Shown piece after piece: positions 9,463 to 17,838 of a DNA stretch of 64,000 nt; within the stretch, counting starts at the first letter, position 1; the number at the start of each line of letters is the position of its first letter. Below the pieces are notes generated by a model. The model had not been told where the DNA came from and did not search any database. It saw only the letters and a list, made by a program, of their open reading frames with translations. The stretch is from the NCBI GenBank assembly GCA_013215465.1, contig JABSOW010000021.1, forward strand, positions 24,033 through 88,032, written 5' to 3'. Position numbers and translations under genes: made by a program. The DNA is from Colwellia sp. (GTDB taxonomy: Bacteria; Pseudomonadota; Gammaproteobacteria; Enterobacterales; Alteromonadaceae).

Positions 9463-9749
9463 AAGAATTTGTGGTAATACATGATTATTTAGTCTCCGAA
9501 GCGATTGTCGGTGATTGGGATGGACAAGAAGAAATCGTTGCTGAGCGCGTGAATGAACTTTACCATACACTTTACGACTTAGCAGAGGAAGATATAGAAA
9601 CAGAAATATTAGAGCAGTTACTTGCTTTAATTTGGGATACCTGGATTGGGCAAGAAGTATTGCCTGATTTAGAATCTGAAGATATTTATGAGTGGTGTAA
9701 ACACGTTCTTGATAATAGAGAGCAACACCTTCAACGAGAAGATTATTAA
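9459..9749 (+). CDS. Small acidic hypothetical protein
   Basis: A 96-residue acidic protein, mostly helical by composition, with no signal peptide or membrane segment. It starts with ATGA overlapping the msrC stop and lies 39 bp before proQ, so it belongs to the msrC-proQ-prc transcript. I do not recognise the family. The many Glu and Asp residues and two Trp-containing helices (LIWDTWIGQEVL and IYEWCKHVL) suggest a small protein-binding module, but no function can be assigned. Confidence 0.7.
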   Translation: MKEFVVIHDYLVSEAIVGDWDGQEEIVAERVNELYHTLYDLAEEDIETEILEQLLALIWDTWIGQEVLPDLESEDIYEWCKHVLDNREQHLQREDY

Positions 9750-9788
9750 TTTAACCTATTTAACTAAAATTGTATAAAAGTTGTATTT

Positions 9789-10475
9789 ATGGAAACTGAA
9801 ATTAAACGAATAAGCACTAAAGACATTATCACTTACTTAACCGAGAAATTTCCTGAATGCTTTTCAGTTAAGGGTCAGGTAAAACCATTAAAAGTGGGTA
9901 TTTTTCAAGATTTAGCTGACAAGCTTACTGATGATGAAACGGTTAGTAAAACCCGCTTACGTCAAGCCTTAAGACATTACACCAGCAGTTGGCGTTATCT
10001 TAAAGCGATCAAACTAGGGACATTTCGTGTTGATATTGACGGTAAAGATGTTGCTAAAATTGATGAAGATCAGGCTAACTATGCTAGTAAAACGTTAAAA
10101 GAAAGCCAAGAAAAATTTGGTAACAATTCTTCTGCGAATAAAAAACCAGCTGATAATGGAACGAAAAAGCCATATAAAGGTCATAAGCCTAAAGGCAGCG
10201 TGACTAATACCTCAATAACTACTCCAGCAGAAACTAAACGTGATTCTGCTAAGTATAAATCGCTTAAAGCAACTAAACGTAAAGTAGTAAAAAAAGAGTT
10301 ACCGCCATTGAAACCGGTAGAATCAGCTACAATAACTGTAGGGTGTAAAGTTAAAGTTCAATTAGGTAATTCACCTATGAATGCAACCATTACCGAAATT
10401 GCAGGTAAAGACATAAGTGTTCAGTTAGACTCAGGCATGATCATCAAAACACAAATGCAGAACATATATTCATAA
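9789..10475 (+). CDS. proQ: RNA chaperone ProQ
   Basis: A 228-residue FinO/ProQ protein that binds structured small RNAs and mRNA 3' ends. The N-terminal FinO-like domain covers about residues 5-120 and includes ECFSVKGQVKPLKVGIFQDL and LRQALRHYTSSWRYLKAI. A Lys/Pro-rich linker (about 125-175) leads to a Tudor-like C-terminal domain with VGCKVKVQLGNSPMNATI. This three-part layout is that of E. coli ProQ. It stands 52 bp upstream of prc, the conserved partner gene. Confidence 0.95.
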   Translation: METEIKRISTKDIITYLTEKFPECFSVKGQVKPLKVGIFQDLADKLTDDETVSKTRLRQALRHYTSSWRYLKAIKLGTFRVDIDGKDVAKIDEDQANYASKTLKESQEKFGNNSSANKKPADNGTKKPYKGHKPKGSVTNTSITTPAETKRDSAKYKSLKATKRKVVKKELPPLKPVESATITVGCKVKVQLGNSPMNATITEIAGKDISVQLDSGMIIKTQMQNIYS

Positions 10476-10527
10476 ATTTATCAGTTAAAGCTTAGTTGTG
10501 TTAATAAAATAGTTTGGAGAAATAGGC

Positions 10528-12618
10528 ATGCAAAAACTTGGTCGTATCGCACTTGCCGTATCAATATCGGTAAGTTTCTCAATAGGTAGTATGGGTGCCT
10601 TAGCATTTGTTGATGAAAGTAAAGATCTTGTATTGCCTGTTTTAGTACCAGAAAGTCAACATGCTACGGCAAGCAAGCGTATCACCGCGAGATTTACGCG
10701 TGGCCACTATAAAAAAGTTAAAATTAGTGATGCCTTATCCGAGGAAGTTTTTGCCAGATTTATTAAACAGTTGGATTATTCTCGACATGTTTTTTTAGCC
10801 AGCGACATTACTCGTTTTGAAAAACATAGTGCAGAGTTTGATGACGCTTTTGCTCGTGGCCGACTCGATTTTGCCTATGATATTTATAATTTAAATATGA
10901 AGCGTCGTTTAGAGCGTTATGAATATGCACTTAGTTTACTAAATAGCAAAGACTCTAGTGATGAAAAAGTTCAGCAATCACCTTTTAATTATAGCCAAAA
11001 TGACGTTTATTCTTATGATCGTGAAGAAGCTCCTTGGGCCAAATCCGTTGTAGAATTAAATGAATTATGGCGTATAAAAGTAAAGTCTGATGCCTTAAAC
11101 TTAACATTAACCGGCAAAGAATGGCCTAAAGTTAAAAAAATACTCACTAAACGTTATAAATATGCGATTAAGCGCTTAAAGCAAAGTGAAAGCGAAGATG
11201 TTTTTCAATTAGTGATGAACAGTTTTGCGCGTGTAGTTGAGCCGCATACTTCTTATTTATCTCCTCGCAATGCCGAACGTTTTCAAATGGAAATGAATTT
11301 ATCGCTTGAAGGTATTGGTGCAGTATTACGTGCTGAAGAAGACTATACGGTAATTCAAAGTGTTATCAGTGGTGGTCCGGCGGATCAATCGAAACAATTA
11401 AAAGCAAAAGATCGTATTGTTGGTGTTGCCCAAGGTGATAAAGATTTTGAAGATATTATCGGTTGGCGATTAGATGATGTTGTTGACAAAATCAAAGGCC
11501 CTAAAGGTACTACGGTAAGACTACAGGTAATCTCAGGGAAATCTGATGATATCTCAAATGTTAAAATAGTAACCATCGTTCGAGACAAGATAAAATTAGA
11601 AAATAAAGCCGCTAAGTCCGAAGTATATTTCGAGGGGGTAGGGCTTGGTGACAAAAATAGTCAAGCTAAAAAATTGGGAGTGATCACCATCCCTAGTTTT
11701 TATAATAATTTATCTAGAGATGTTAAGAAAGAAATTGAAAAGTTAAAAGAGCAAGAAGTACAGGGCATTATTATTGATCTACGTAGTAATGGTGGTGGCT
11801 CCTTGCCTGAAGCGACATTATTAACAGGCTTATTTATTGATAAAGGTCCGGTAGTACAAATAAGAAATGGTGCCAACCGAGTTGATGTCCTTCGTGATAA
11901 AGATGGCATTAGTTATTATGATGGCCCGTTAACGGTTATGGTTGACAGGTACAGTGCTTCTGCTTCAGAAATTTTTGCCGCGGCCATACAAGATTATGGT
12001 CGAGGTATCATCGTTGGTGAGCATACCTTCGGTAAAGGTACTGTCCAACAGCATAGAGGCTTGGGCAGAGTATATGATTTATATGAAAACCCGTTAGGTA
12101 GTATTCAATATACTATTGCTAAATTTTATCGAATTAACGGTGGCAGCACTCAACATCGAGGTGTATTACCCGATATTGCCTTCCCTACAGCGGTTGACCC
12201 TGAAGATTGGGGTGAAAGTAAAGAAAAAAATGCCTTACCATGGGATCAAATAGATAAAGCTCAGTACACTAAGCTTAATGATATTCATACTGACGTTAGC
12301 TATTTAACTTCGCTATACCAACAACGTATTAAAGAAAATAGTGAATTTAATTATTTACTAAACGATATTGAAAAGTATAAAGCTGAAAAAGATGATAAAA
12401 CTATTTCCCTTAATTTAGCAACGCGTAAAGCTAAACGTGAAGCGAGAAAAGAAAAACAACTTATTCGTGCCAATGAACGTCTTGTTGCTATGGGTAAAGA
12501 GAGCGTAACCACGCTTGATGATTTACCTGATGAATTAGATGAACTAGATCCATTTTTAGATGAAACAGCACGTATTACTTTTGATTTAATTAGTTTAGGA
12601 AAAATAGCTAAAAAATAA
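10528..12618 (+). CDS. prc: Tail-specific periplasmic protease Prc
   Basis: A 696-residue carboxy-terminal processing protease acting in the periplasm. A signal peptide ends near residue 26. The PDZ domain lies at about 240-330 and the S41 catalytic core follows. The catalytic pair is Ser478 in SASASEIFA and Lys503 in GKGTVQQ, with the 25-residue spacing known from E. coli Prc (Ser452/Lys477). The C-terminal extension (about 570-696) is the Prc-specific helical domain. The ATG follows TTTGGAGAAA. A strong terminator closes the transcript. Confidence 0.96.
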   Translation: MQKLGRIALAVSISVSFSIGSMGALAFVDESKDLVLPVLVPESQHATASKRITARFTRGHYKKVKISDALSEEVFARFIKQLDYSRHVFLASDITRFEKHSAEFDDAFARGRLDFAYDIYNLNMKRRLERYEYALSLLNSKDSSDEKVQQSPFNYSQNDVYSYDREEAPWAKSVVELNELWRIKVKSDALNLTLTGKEWPKVKKILTKRYKYAIKRLKQSESEDVFQLVMNSFARVVEPHTSYLSPRNAERFQMEMNLSLEGIGAVLRAEEDYTVIQSVISGGPADQSKQLKAKDRIVGVAQGDKDFEDIIGWRLDDVVDKIKGPKGTTVRLQVISGKSDDISNVKIVTIVRDKIKLENKAAKSEVYFEGVGLGDKNSQAKKLGVITIPSFYNNLSRDVKKEIEKLKEQEVQGIIIDLRSNGGGSLPEATLLTGLFIDKGPVVQIRNGANRVDVLRDKDGISYYDGPLTVMVDRYSASASEIFAAAIQDYGRGIIVGEHTFGKGTVQQHRGLGRVYDLYENPLGSIQYTIAKFYRINGGSTQHRGVLPDIAFPTAVDPEDWGESKEKNALPWDQIDKAQYTKLNDIHTDVSYLTSLYQQRIKENSEFNYLLNDIEKYKAEKDDKTISLNLATRKAKREARKEKQLIRANERLVAMGKESVTTLDDLPDELDELDPFLDETARITFDLISLGKIAKK

Positions 12619-12633
12619 CAAAAACAGTGTGAG

Positions 12634-12663
12634 AAGAAAGCCGCCTATAAGGCGGCTTTCTTG
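12634..12663 (+). terminator. Terminator after prc
   Basis: Inverted repeat AAGAAAGCCGCC / GGCGGCTTTCTT with a short TATA-type loop, beginning 15 bp after the prc stop. It has a GC-rich core and a modest T-run, and ends the msrC-proQ-prc transcript. Confidence 0.85.
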
Positions 12664-12905
12664 TATCTAAAGCACAGCATTTATATATATAAAAAGCGCA
12701 TAAATACGCAAAATTATACCTGTTAAATTAATTAATAGGTCAAATTTTAATGACAATAAATTTTTAGGAACAAGGCGCTTGATTGAGCAATAGCTGGCTA
12801 TTGGGATTGAAAGTAACGATGTTATTGGAGGTTTAGGTCATTTAAAAAGATCACCTAGTTACTTTGAACGGTATAACAACGATAATAAAAGGTTAATTAA
12901 AAATT

Positions 12906-14369
12906 ATGTCAAAGCAAGTACTTGAGCAAATCAACCCTAAGGAACCGAGCATGTTAGATGCTCTTATTCCTGTTATATCTTTAGTCGGATTACTTGCCAC
13001 AGCGGTTGTGTATTTTGGTAATGACTCCTCTTATGGGCCTAATCAAATTGCCTTGTTAATTGCCATGGGGATTGCTGTCGTTATTGGCATTAAAAATGGT
13101 CATCAATGGCATGATATTGAAAAAGCAATTATTAATGGTATTTCTTTATCGCTTGGCGCAGTGCTTATTTTACTTGCGGTTGGCTCGCTCATTGGTACTT
13201 GGTTGTTATCAGGTACTGTGCCCACGATGATTTATTATGGCTTACAAATACTTGATCCCAGTTGGTTTTATGCTGCTGCTTGTATTATTTGTGGCATTGT
13301 CGCCTTAAGCATTGGCAGCTCTTGGACCACGGCAGCAACTATTGGTGTTGCGTTAATTGGTATCGCACAGGGGTTATCATTAGATCCGGCTATTACCGCA
13401 GGTGCTGTTATTTCAGGTGCCTATTTTGGTGATAAAATATCACCACTATCTGAAACGACCAATTTAGCACCTGCCGTAGCAGGAAGTGAATTATTCGCCC
13501 ATATTCGTTATATGTTTTGGACCACAGTACCTTCTATTTCAACTGCTATGGTGTTATTTTTAATCTTAGGTTTTAGTGAAGAAACCACCGCAACAACTTC
13601 GGCTATTAGTGATTTGAGCAATCAACTTGCCCAACAATTCAATATTAGTTTATTCAATTTAATACCATTAGTAGTGTTATTGCTTTTAGCAATAAAAAAA
13701 GTACCCGCTTTTCCTGCCGTTGCTATTGGCGCCTTAATGGGAGGACTATGGGCCGTGCTGTTTCAACAAGAGTTAATTTTACGCTTAGCCAACGAGACGA
13801 CAGATGTGCTCACTGCTAATATTAAAGTAGTATGGACAGCGTTCTTTGACGGAGTAAGTATATCAACGGGTAATACAGAATTAGATAAGCTATTAAGTGG
13901 TGGTGGTATGTCGAAAATGCTCAATACCATTTGGTTAATTATCTGTGCGTTAAGTTTTGGTGCGGTACTAGAGCATTTAGGTATGTTACGTAAATTTGTT
14001 AGTGCTATTCTTGCGGCAGCAAAATCTACTGGCAGTTTAATTGCGAGTACTGTAGCAACATGTATCGGCACAAACTTGATTACAGCGGATCAATATATGG
14101 CCATCGTTATGCCAGGACGTATGTATAAAGAGGAATATCAACGCCGTGGTTTACATCCATTGGTATTAAGCCGTACACTAGAAGATTCAGGCACAATAAC
14201 GTCACCGCTTATACCGTGGAACACTTGTGGCGCATATATGTATAGCGTGTTATTAGTGAATCCACTTGATTATATCTTTTATAGCTTCTTTAATTTAATT
14301 AACCCAATACTAGCTGTTGTTTATGGTTTTATTGGCTTTAATATTAAAAAACTGGCTACTAAAGCTTAA
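12906..14369 (+). CDS. nhaC: NhaC-family Na+/H+ antiporter
   Basis: A 487-residue inner-membrane protein with about eleven to twelve hydrophobic helices. Sequence signatures of the NhaC/ArsB-NhaD superfamily are present: GSLIGTWLLSGTVPTMIYYG, SSWTTAATIGVALIGI, ISGAYFGDKISPLSETTNLAP, and, near the end, LEDSGTITSPLIPWNTCGAYM. It exchanges cytoplasmic Na+ for H+, which suits a marine organism; some NhaC relatives instead move amino or organic acids. The gene stands alone between terminator-bounded prc and pepN. Confidence 0.88.
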   Translation: MSKQVLEQINPKEPSMLDALIPVISLVGLLATAVVYFGNDSSYGPNQIALLIAMGIAVVIGIKNGHQWHDIEKAIINGISLSLGAVLILLAVGSLIGTWLLSGTVPTMIYYGLQILDPSWFYAAACIICGIVALSIGSSWTTAATIGVALIGIAQGLSLDPAITAGAVISGAYFGDKISPLSETTNLAPAVAGSELFAHIRYMFWTTVPSISTAMVLFLILGFSEETTATTSAISDLSNQLAQQFNISLFNLIPLVVLLLLAIKKVPAFPAVAIGALMGGLWAVLFQQELILRLANETTDVLTANIKVVWTAFFDGVSISTGNTELDKLLSGGGMSKMLNTIWLIICALSFGAVLEHLGMLRKFVSAILAAAKSTGSLIASTVATCIGTNLITADQYMAIVMPGRMYKEEYQRRGLHPLVLSRTLEDSGTITSPLIPWNTCGAYMYSVLLVNPLDYIFYSFFNLINPILAVVYGFIGFNIKKLATKA

Positions 14370-14415
14370 CTTTTATTTTAGCCTGCATTGCAGGCTGTTA
14401 TGTTCAGGATGATTT

Positions 14416-17004
14416 ATGACTCGCTCAACTGCTCGATTTTTAGCTGATTACAGCCCGGCAAACTTTACCATTGAAACGGTTAATCTAACGATAGAATTAG
14501 ATGATACCAATACTCAGGTTATTAACGAATTAACACTGAATAGGCAAGGTGATCACCAAGAAAATCTTATTTTAGATGGTGACAAATTAACCTTGGTTTC
14601 TGTGTCAATTGATGATGAACAATTATCAACAGATCAATATGAGCAATTAGATAATAGTCTGATCATTATTACCAATAAAAATAATTTTAAACTCGTCATT
14701 GTGACTGAAATTAATCCTGTAGATAACACTTCACTTGAAGGTTTGTTTAAATCAGGTGGCGCTTTTTGTAGTCAATGTGAAGCGGAAGGTTTTCGCCGCA
14801 TTAGCTACTACTTAGATAGACCCGATGTAATGGCCATATTTACTACCAAAGTGATTGCTGACAAAACCTTGTATCCGTATATTTTATCAAATGGTAATAA
14901 AATTGCTCAAGGTGAATTAGCCGACAATAAACATTTTGCTACTTGGTATGATCCTTTTCCAAAACCTTGCTATTTATTTGCTTTAGTCGCCGGAGACTTT
15001 GATTTATTAACCGATACCTTTACCACCTGCTCAGGTAAAGAAGTCGCGTTAGAAATTTTTGTTGATAAAGGTAATTTATCTAAGGCCGAACATGCCATGG
15101 CGTCATTGAAAAAATCAATGTTGTGGGATGAACAAACGTTTGGCCTAGAGTATGACTTAAATATTTATATGATTGTCGCCGTTGATTTTTTCAACATGGG
15201 GGCGATGGAAAATAAAGGCTTGAATGTTTTCAATAGCAAATATGTTTTAGCGGACAAGTCATCAGCAACAGATACTGATTATTTTAATATTGAAGCGGTT
15301 ATTGCGCATGAATATTTTCATAATTGGACCGGTAATAGAGTTACTTGTCGAGATTGGTTTCAACTAAGTTTAAAAGAAGGCTTAACCGTTTTTCGAGATC
15401 AACAATTTAGTGCTGATATGCATTCAAGTTCGGTAACGCGTATCCAAAATGTTCGGGTGTTACGTTCACTGCAATTTGCTGAAGACGCAGGACCGATGGC
15501 ACATCCTATCCGTCCAGAGAAAGTTTTAGAAATGAATAACTTCTATACTTTAACTGTTTATGAGAAAGGCGCTGAAGTGATTCGTATGCTCCATACCTTA
15601 TTGGGTAAAGATAACTTTAGAGCAGGAATGGACCTTTATTTTCAACGTTTTGATGGCATGGCGGTCACCTGTGATGATTTTATTGATGCCATGAGTGATG
15701 CTTCTAATAAAGATTTAACGCAATTTAAGTTATGGTATAGCCAATCAGGTACGCCAGCGGTACGTGTTAGTGAAAGTTTCGATGCGGAAAAAGGCGAATA
15801 TCACCTTGTATTAGCACAGCAATCACCGGTTACTATTAAACAAGTGGCTCCTAGTGCATTACATATACCGGTAAAGCTTGAATTGATTGTTAATAATAAT
15901 GATGAAACCAGTATCCAAGAACAGTTAATTGAACTAAAAGAGCAAGAACAATCATGGACTTTTTCAGGATTTAATACCAAGCCAACTTTAGCCTTATTTG
16001 CAGATTTTAGTGCACCGGTTAAGGTGAACTTTGTTCAAGATGATGACAGTCTATTCACTATAATCGCGAAAGCAAATAATAGCTTTTGTCGCTGGGATGC
16101 GGGACAAAAATTGTTAATGTCAACGATTAAAGCGCTGACACTAAATCCTTTATTTGAAATTTCACCGCAGCTAATAACTTGTTTTACTGGTATTTTAAAC
16201 GCTAATGATGATCCAGCATTTATTGCCGAACAATTAGCCTTACCAAGCTTTGATGAAGCGGCAGATTTAATTGAGCAAGTTGATCCTATTCGTTTAGTGA
16301 ATGCTATTAATACTCTTACATTATTTTTGGCACAAGGATTAGAGCAAACCTTGTTAAATAAGTTTAAAGGTTGTTTATTAGTTTTAGCGCAAGCGAATGT
16401 TTGCGACAGAGAAGTTATTGCCAATAAAGCATTGAAGAATACTTGTTTGTTCTATTTAGCAGCCATGGAGCAACACGTTTCATTAGTTGAACAACAATTT
16501 GATTCTTCTGACAATATGACAGACTCACTAGCGGCATTAAATTGTTCGGCTAGATATAATCTTGATAAGTTGCCTTTATACATGCAAAAATTTGAGAAAA
16601 AATGGCAGACAACAGCATTAGTTATGGATAAATGGTTTTCACTAGCGGCGAGTGTCCGTAGTGATGACATTTTTGTGCAATTGAATAAACTAATTAAGCA
16701 TGACTTGTTTAGCATTAAGAACCCAAATCGTGCTAGATCGTTAATAGGTGCTTTTGCTATGAATAACCCTAAATACTTTCATAGCCCTACAGGTGAGGGC
16801 TATCAATTTTTAGCAGACAAAGTAGCGGAGTTAAATGTTATCAATCCACAAGTTGCTTCACGATTAATTACGCCACTAATTCAGTTTAATAGCTTTGCTC
16901 AGCCTCATAAACAATTGATGCTGACGCAACTTGTTCGTTTACAATCTTTACCTAATTTATCTAATGATTTAAAAGAAAAACTGGATGCAGCTTTGGCGAA
17001 TTAA
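14416..17004 (+). CDS. pepN: Aminopeptidase N
   Basis: An 862-residue M1-family zinc aminopeptidase that removes N-terminal residues from peptides in the cytoplasm. The exopeptidase motif G262-A-M-E-N266 and the zinc site H298-E299-Y-F-H302 with the third ligand Glu321 (in LKEGLT) are all intact. The N-terminal beta domain, catalytic domain and long alpha-helical C-terminal half fit E. coli PepN in length. The ATG is preceded by CAGGATGA. The gene appears monocistronic. Confidence 0.96.
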   Translation: MTRSTARFLADYSPANFTIETVNLTIELDDTNTQVINELTLNRQGDHQENLILDGDKLTLVSVSIDDEQLSTDQYEQLDNSLIIITNKNNFKLVIVTEINPVDNTSLEGLFKSGGAFCSQCEAEGFRRISYYLDRPDVMAIFTTKVIADKTLYPYILSNGNKIAQGELADNKHFATWYDPFPKPCYLFALVAGDFDLLTDTFTTCSGKEVALEIFVDKGNLSKAEHAMASLKKSMLWDEQTFGLEYDLNIYMIVAVDFFNMGAMENKGLNVFNSKYVLADKSSATDTDYFNIEAVIAHEYFHNWTGNRVTCRDWFQLSLKEGLTVFRDQQFSADMHSSSVTRIQNVRVLRSLQFAEDAGPMAHPIRPEKVLEMNNFYTLTVYEKGAEVIRMLHTLLGKDNFRAGMDLYFQRFDGMAVTCDDFIDAMSDASNKDLTQFKLWYSQSGTPAVRVSESFDAEKGEYHLVLAQQSPVTIKQVAPSALHIPVKLELIVNNNDETSIQEQLIELKEQEQSWTFSGFNTKPTLALFADFSAPVKVNFVQDDDSLFTIIAKANNSFCRWDAGQKLLMSTIKALTLNPLFEISPQLITCFTGILNANDDPAFIAEQLALPSFDEAADLIEQVDPIRLVNAINTLTLFLAQGLEQTLLNKFKGCLLVLAQANVCDREVIANKALKNTCLFYLAAMEQHVSLVEQQFDSSDNMTDSLAALNCSARYNLDKLPLYMQKFEKKWQTTALVMDKWFSLAASVRSDDIFVQLNKLIKHDLFSIKNPNRARSLIGAFAMNNPKYFHSPTGEGYQFLADKVAELNVINPQVASRLITPLIQFNSFAQPHKQLMLTQLVRLQSLPNLSNDLKEKLDAALAN

Positions 17005-17453
17005 GGCGTTATAGCAATTTATTTGTATTGGTATTATCACGCCCTATGCGTTTTGTTGGGCGTGACATAAACTACCTTATCAGCTATTTATGATGCAAAT
17101 AACTTGAATTTAAGCTGAAAAAAGCTAGATTTAAAGCAGGCTCTTTGAAAATAACAATCTTTTATAATCACCAGATTAAGCTATATAGCCTTATTATGAA
17201 GTACTACTTTTCTTTAAATATAACTAAACACGATTTTTTGCCATATTACCGAGGCCAAATTAATACAATTGTGGTAACCACTAATCTTAGAACAACCGTT
17301 CAATTTCCCGCCATGCACCTTCGAAGTCACTTAACAAACGATGGTGTTTATGGCAAATTTTGCCTAGAAACTAATAATAATAAATTTTTATCACTGGTTA
17401 AATTAAATTAATTCACTTTATCTAATTACAAATAGAGTAATCGCTTTAAACGG

Positions 17454-17464
17454 TGGTCAGACCA
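17454..17464. promoter_or_regulatory. FadR-like GntR operator, site 1
   Basis: TGGTCAGACCA is a perfect 11-bp palindrome with the TGGT-N3-ACCA form typical of FadR-subfamily GntR operators; the E. coli FadR core is CTGGTCNGACCAG from memory. It lies 375 bp upstream of the DUF1302 gene. The binding protein is not in this window and is inferred. Confidence 0.5.
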
Positions 17465-17689
17465 TCAGTTAATTTTTATCATTAATATATATCTATGAAA
17501 TGATCATTATTTCATTAACTTAGTTCAATTTAATTTTAGGAGTATTTTTTTGTTTTAAACGATTGTTTTAAACGGTAGTTAGTGGTCGATGAGTTGTTAA
17601 TTGCAAATCTTTAAAATACAGCGATTTAACTATTGTTTTTACACTTGCTACCAAATGTAAATGATGCAATTATTGTTTTACTCTTATTT

Positions 17690-17702
17690 GTGGTCTAACC
17701 AC
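17690..17702. promoter_or_regulatory. FadR-like GntR operator, site 2
   Basis: GTGGTCTAACCAC has the same half-sites and spacing as the site at 17454-17464 and lies 137 bp upstream of the DUF1302 start. A related half-site (AGTGGTCGAT) lies between them near 17581. Repetition of the same form suggests one regulator. Confidence 0.5.
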
Positions 17703-17838
17703 TGAATTTGAAGTATATAAATTATAAAAAATAAATAACGATGTTAAGCCACGCCATAAAATGTTGCTTTAATGTTAAAATTAACATTACTAACAAGTTT
17801 TTTTTAGGCTACTTGATTCGCTACTGGGGAGAGAATAA

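Larger units (their letters stand above)
17005..17838. other. Long AT-rich intergenic region with operator-like palindromes
   Basis: No supported gene lies here. A hairpin TCACGCCC / GGGCGTGA at 17037-17065 behind pepN may stop transcription but lacks a T-run. The right half holds two TGGT-N3-ACCA palindromes (listed separately) and two copies of a TTTAAACGGT block (near 17445 and 17567). It probably carries the regulated promoter of the DUF1302 operon. An 88-codon open frame at 17145-17411 has no ribosome-binding site and no recognisable protein. Confidence 0.6.

Noticed and set aside
12664..12905. Intergenic stretch before nhaC resembling dispersed repeats of Alteromonadales
   Set aside because: It contains AACAAGGCGC-type sequence that looked familiar, but no second copy occurs in the window and no clear dyad symmetry was found.
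17271..17281. GTGGTAACCAC as a third FadR-like site
   Set aside because: The half-sites are one base apart instead of three, so a dimer of the same regulator would not fit.
17145..17411. An 88-codon open frame upstream of the DUF1302 operon
   Set aside because: It has no ribosome-binding site and its translated sequence looks like random AT-rich codons. It overlaps operator-like DNA.
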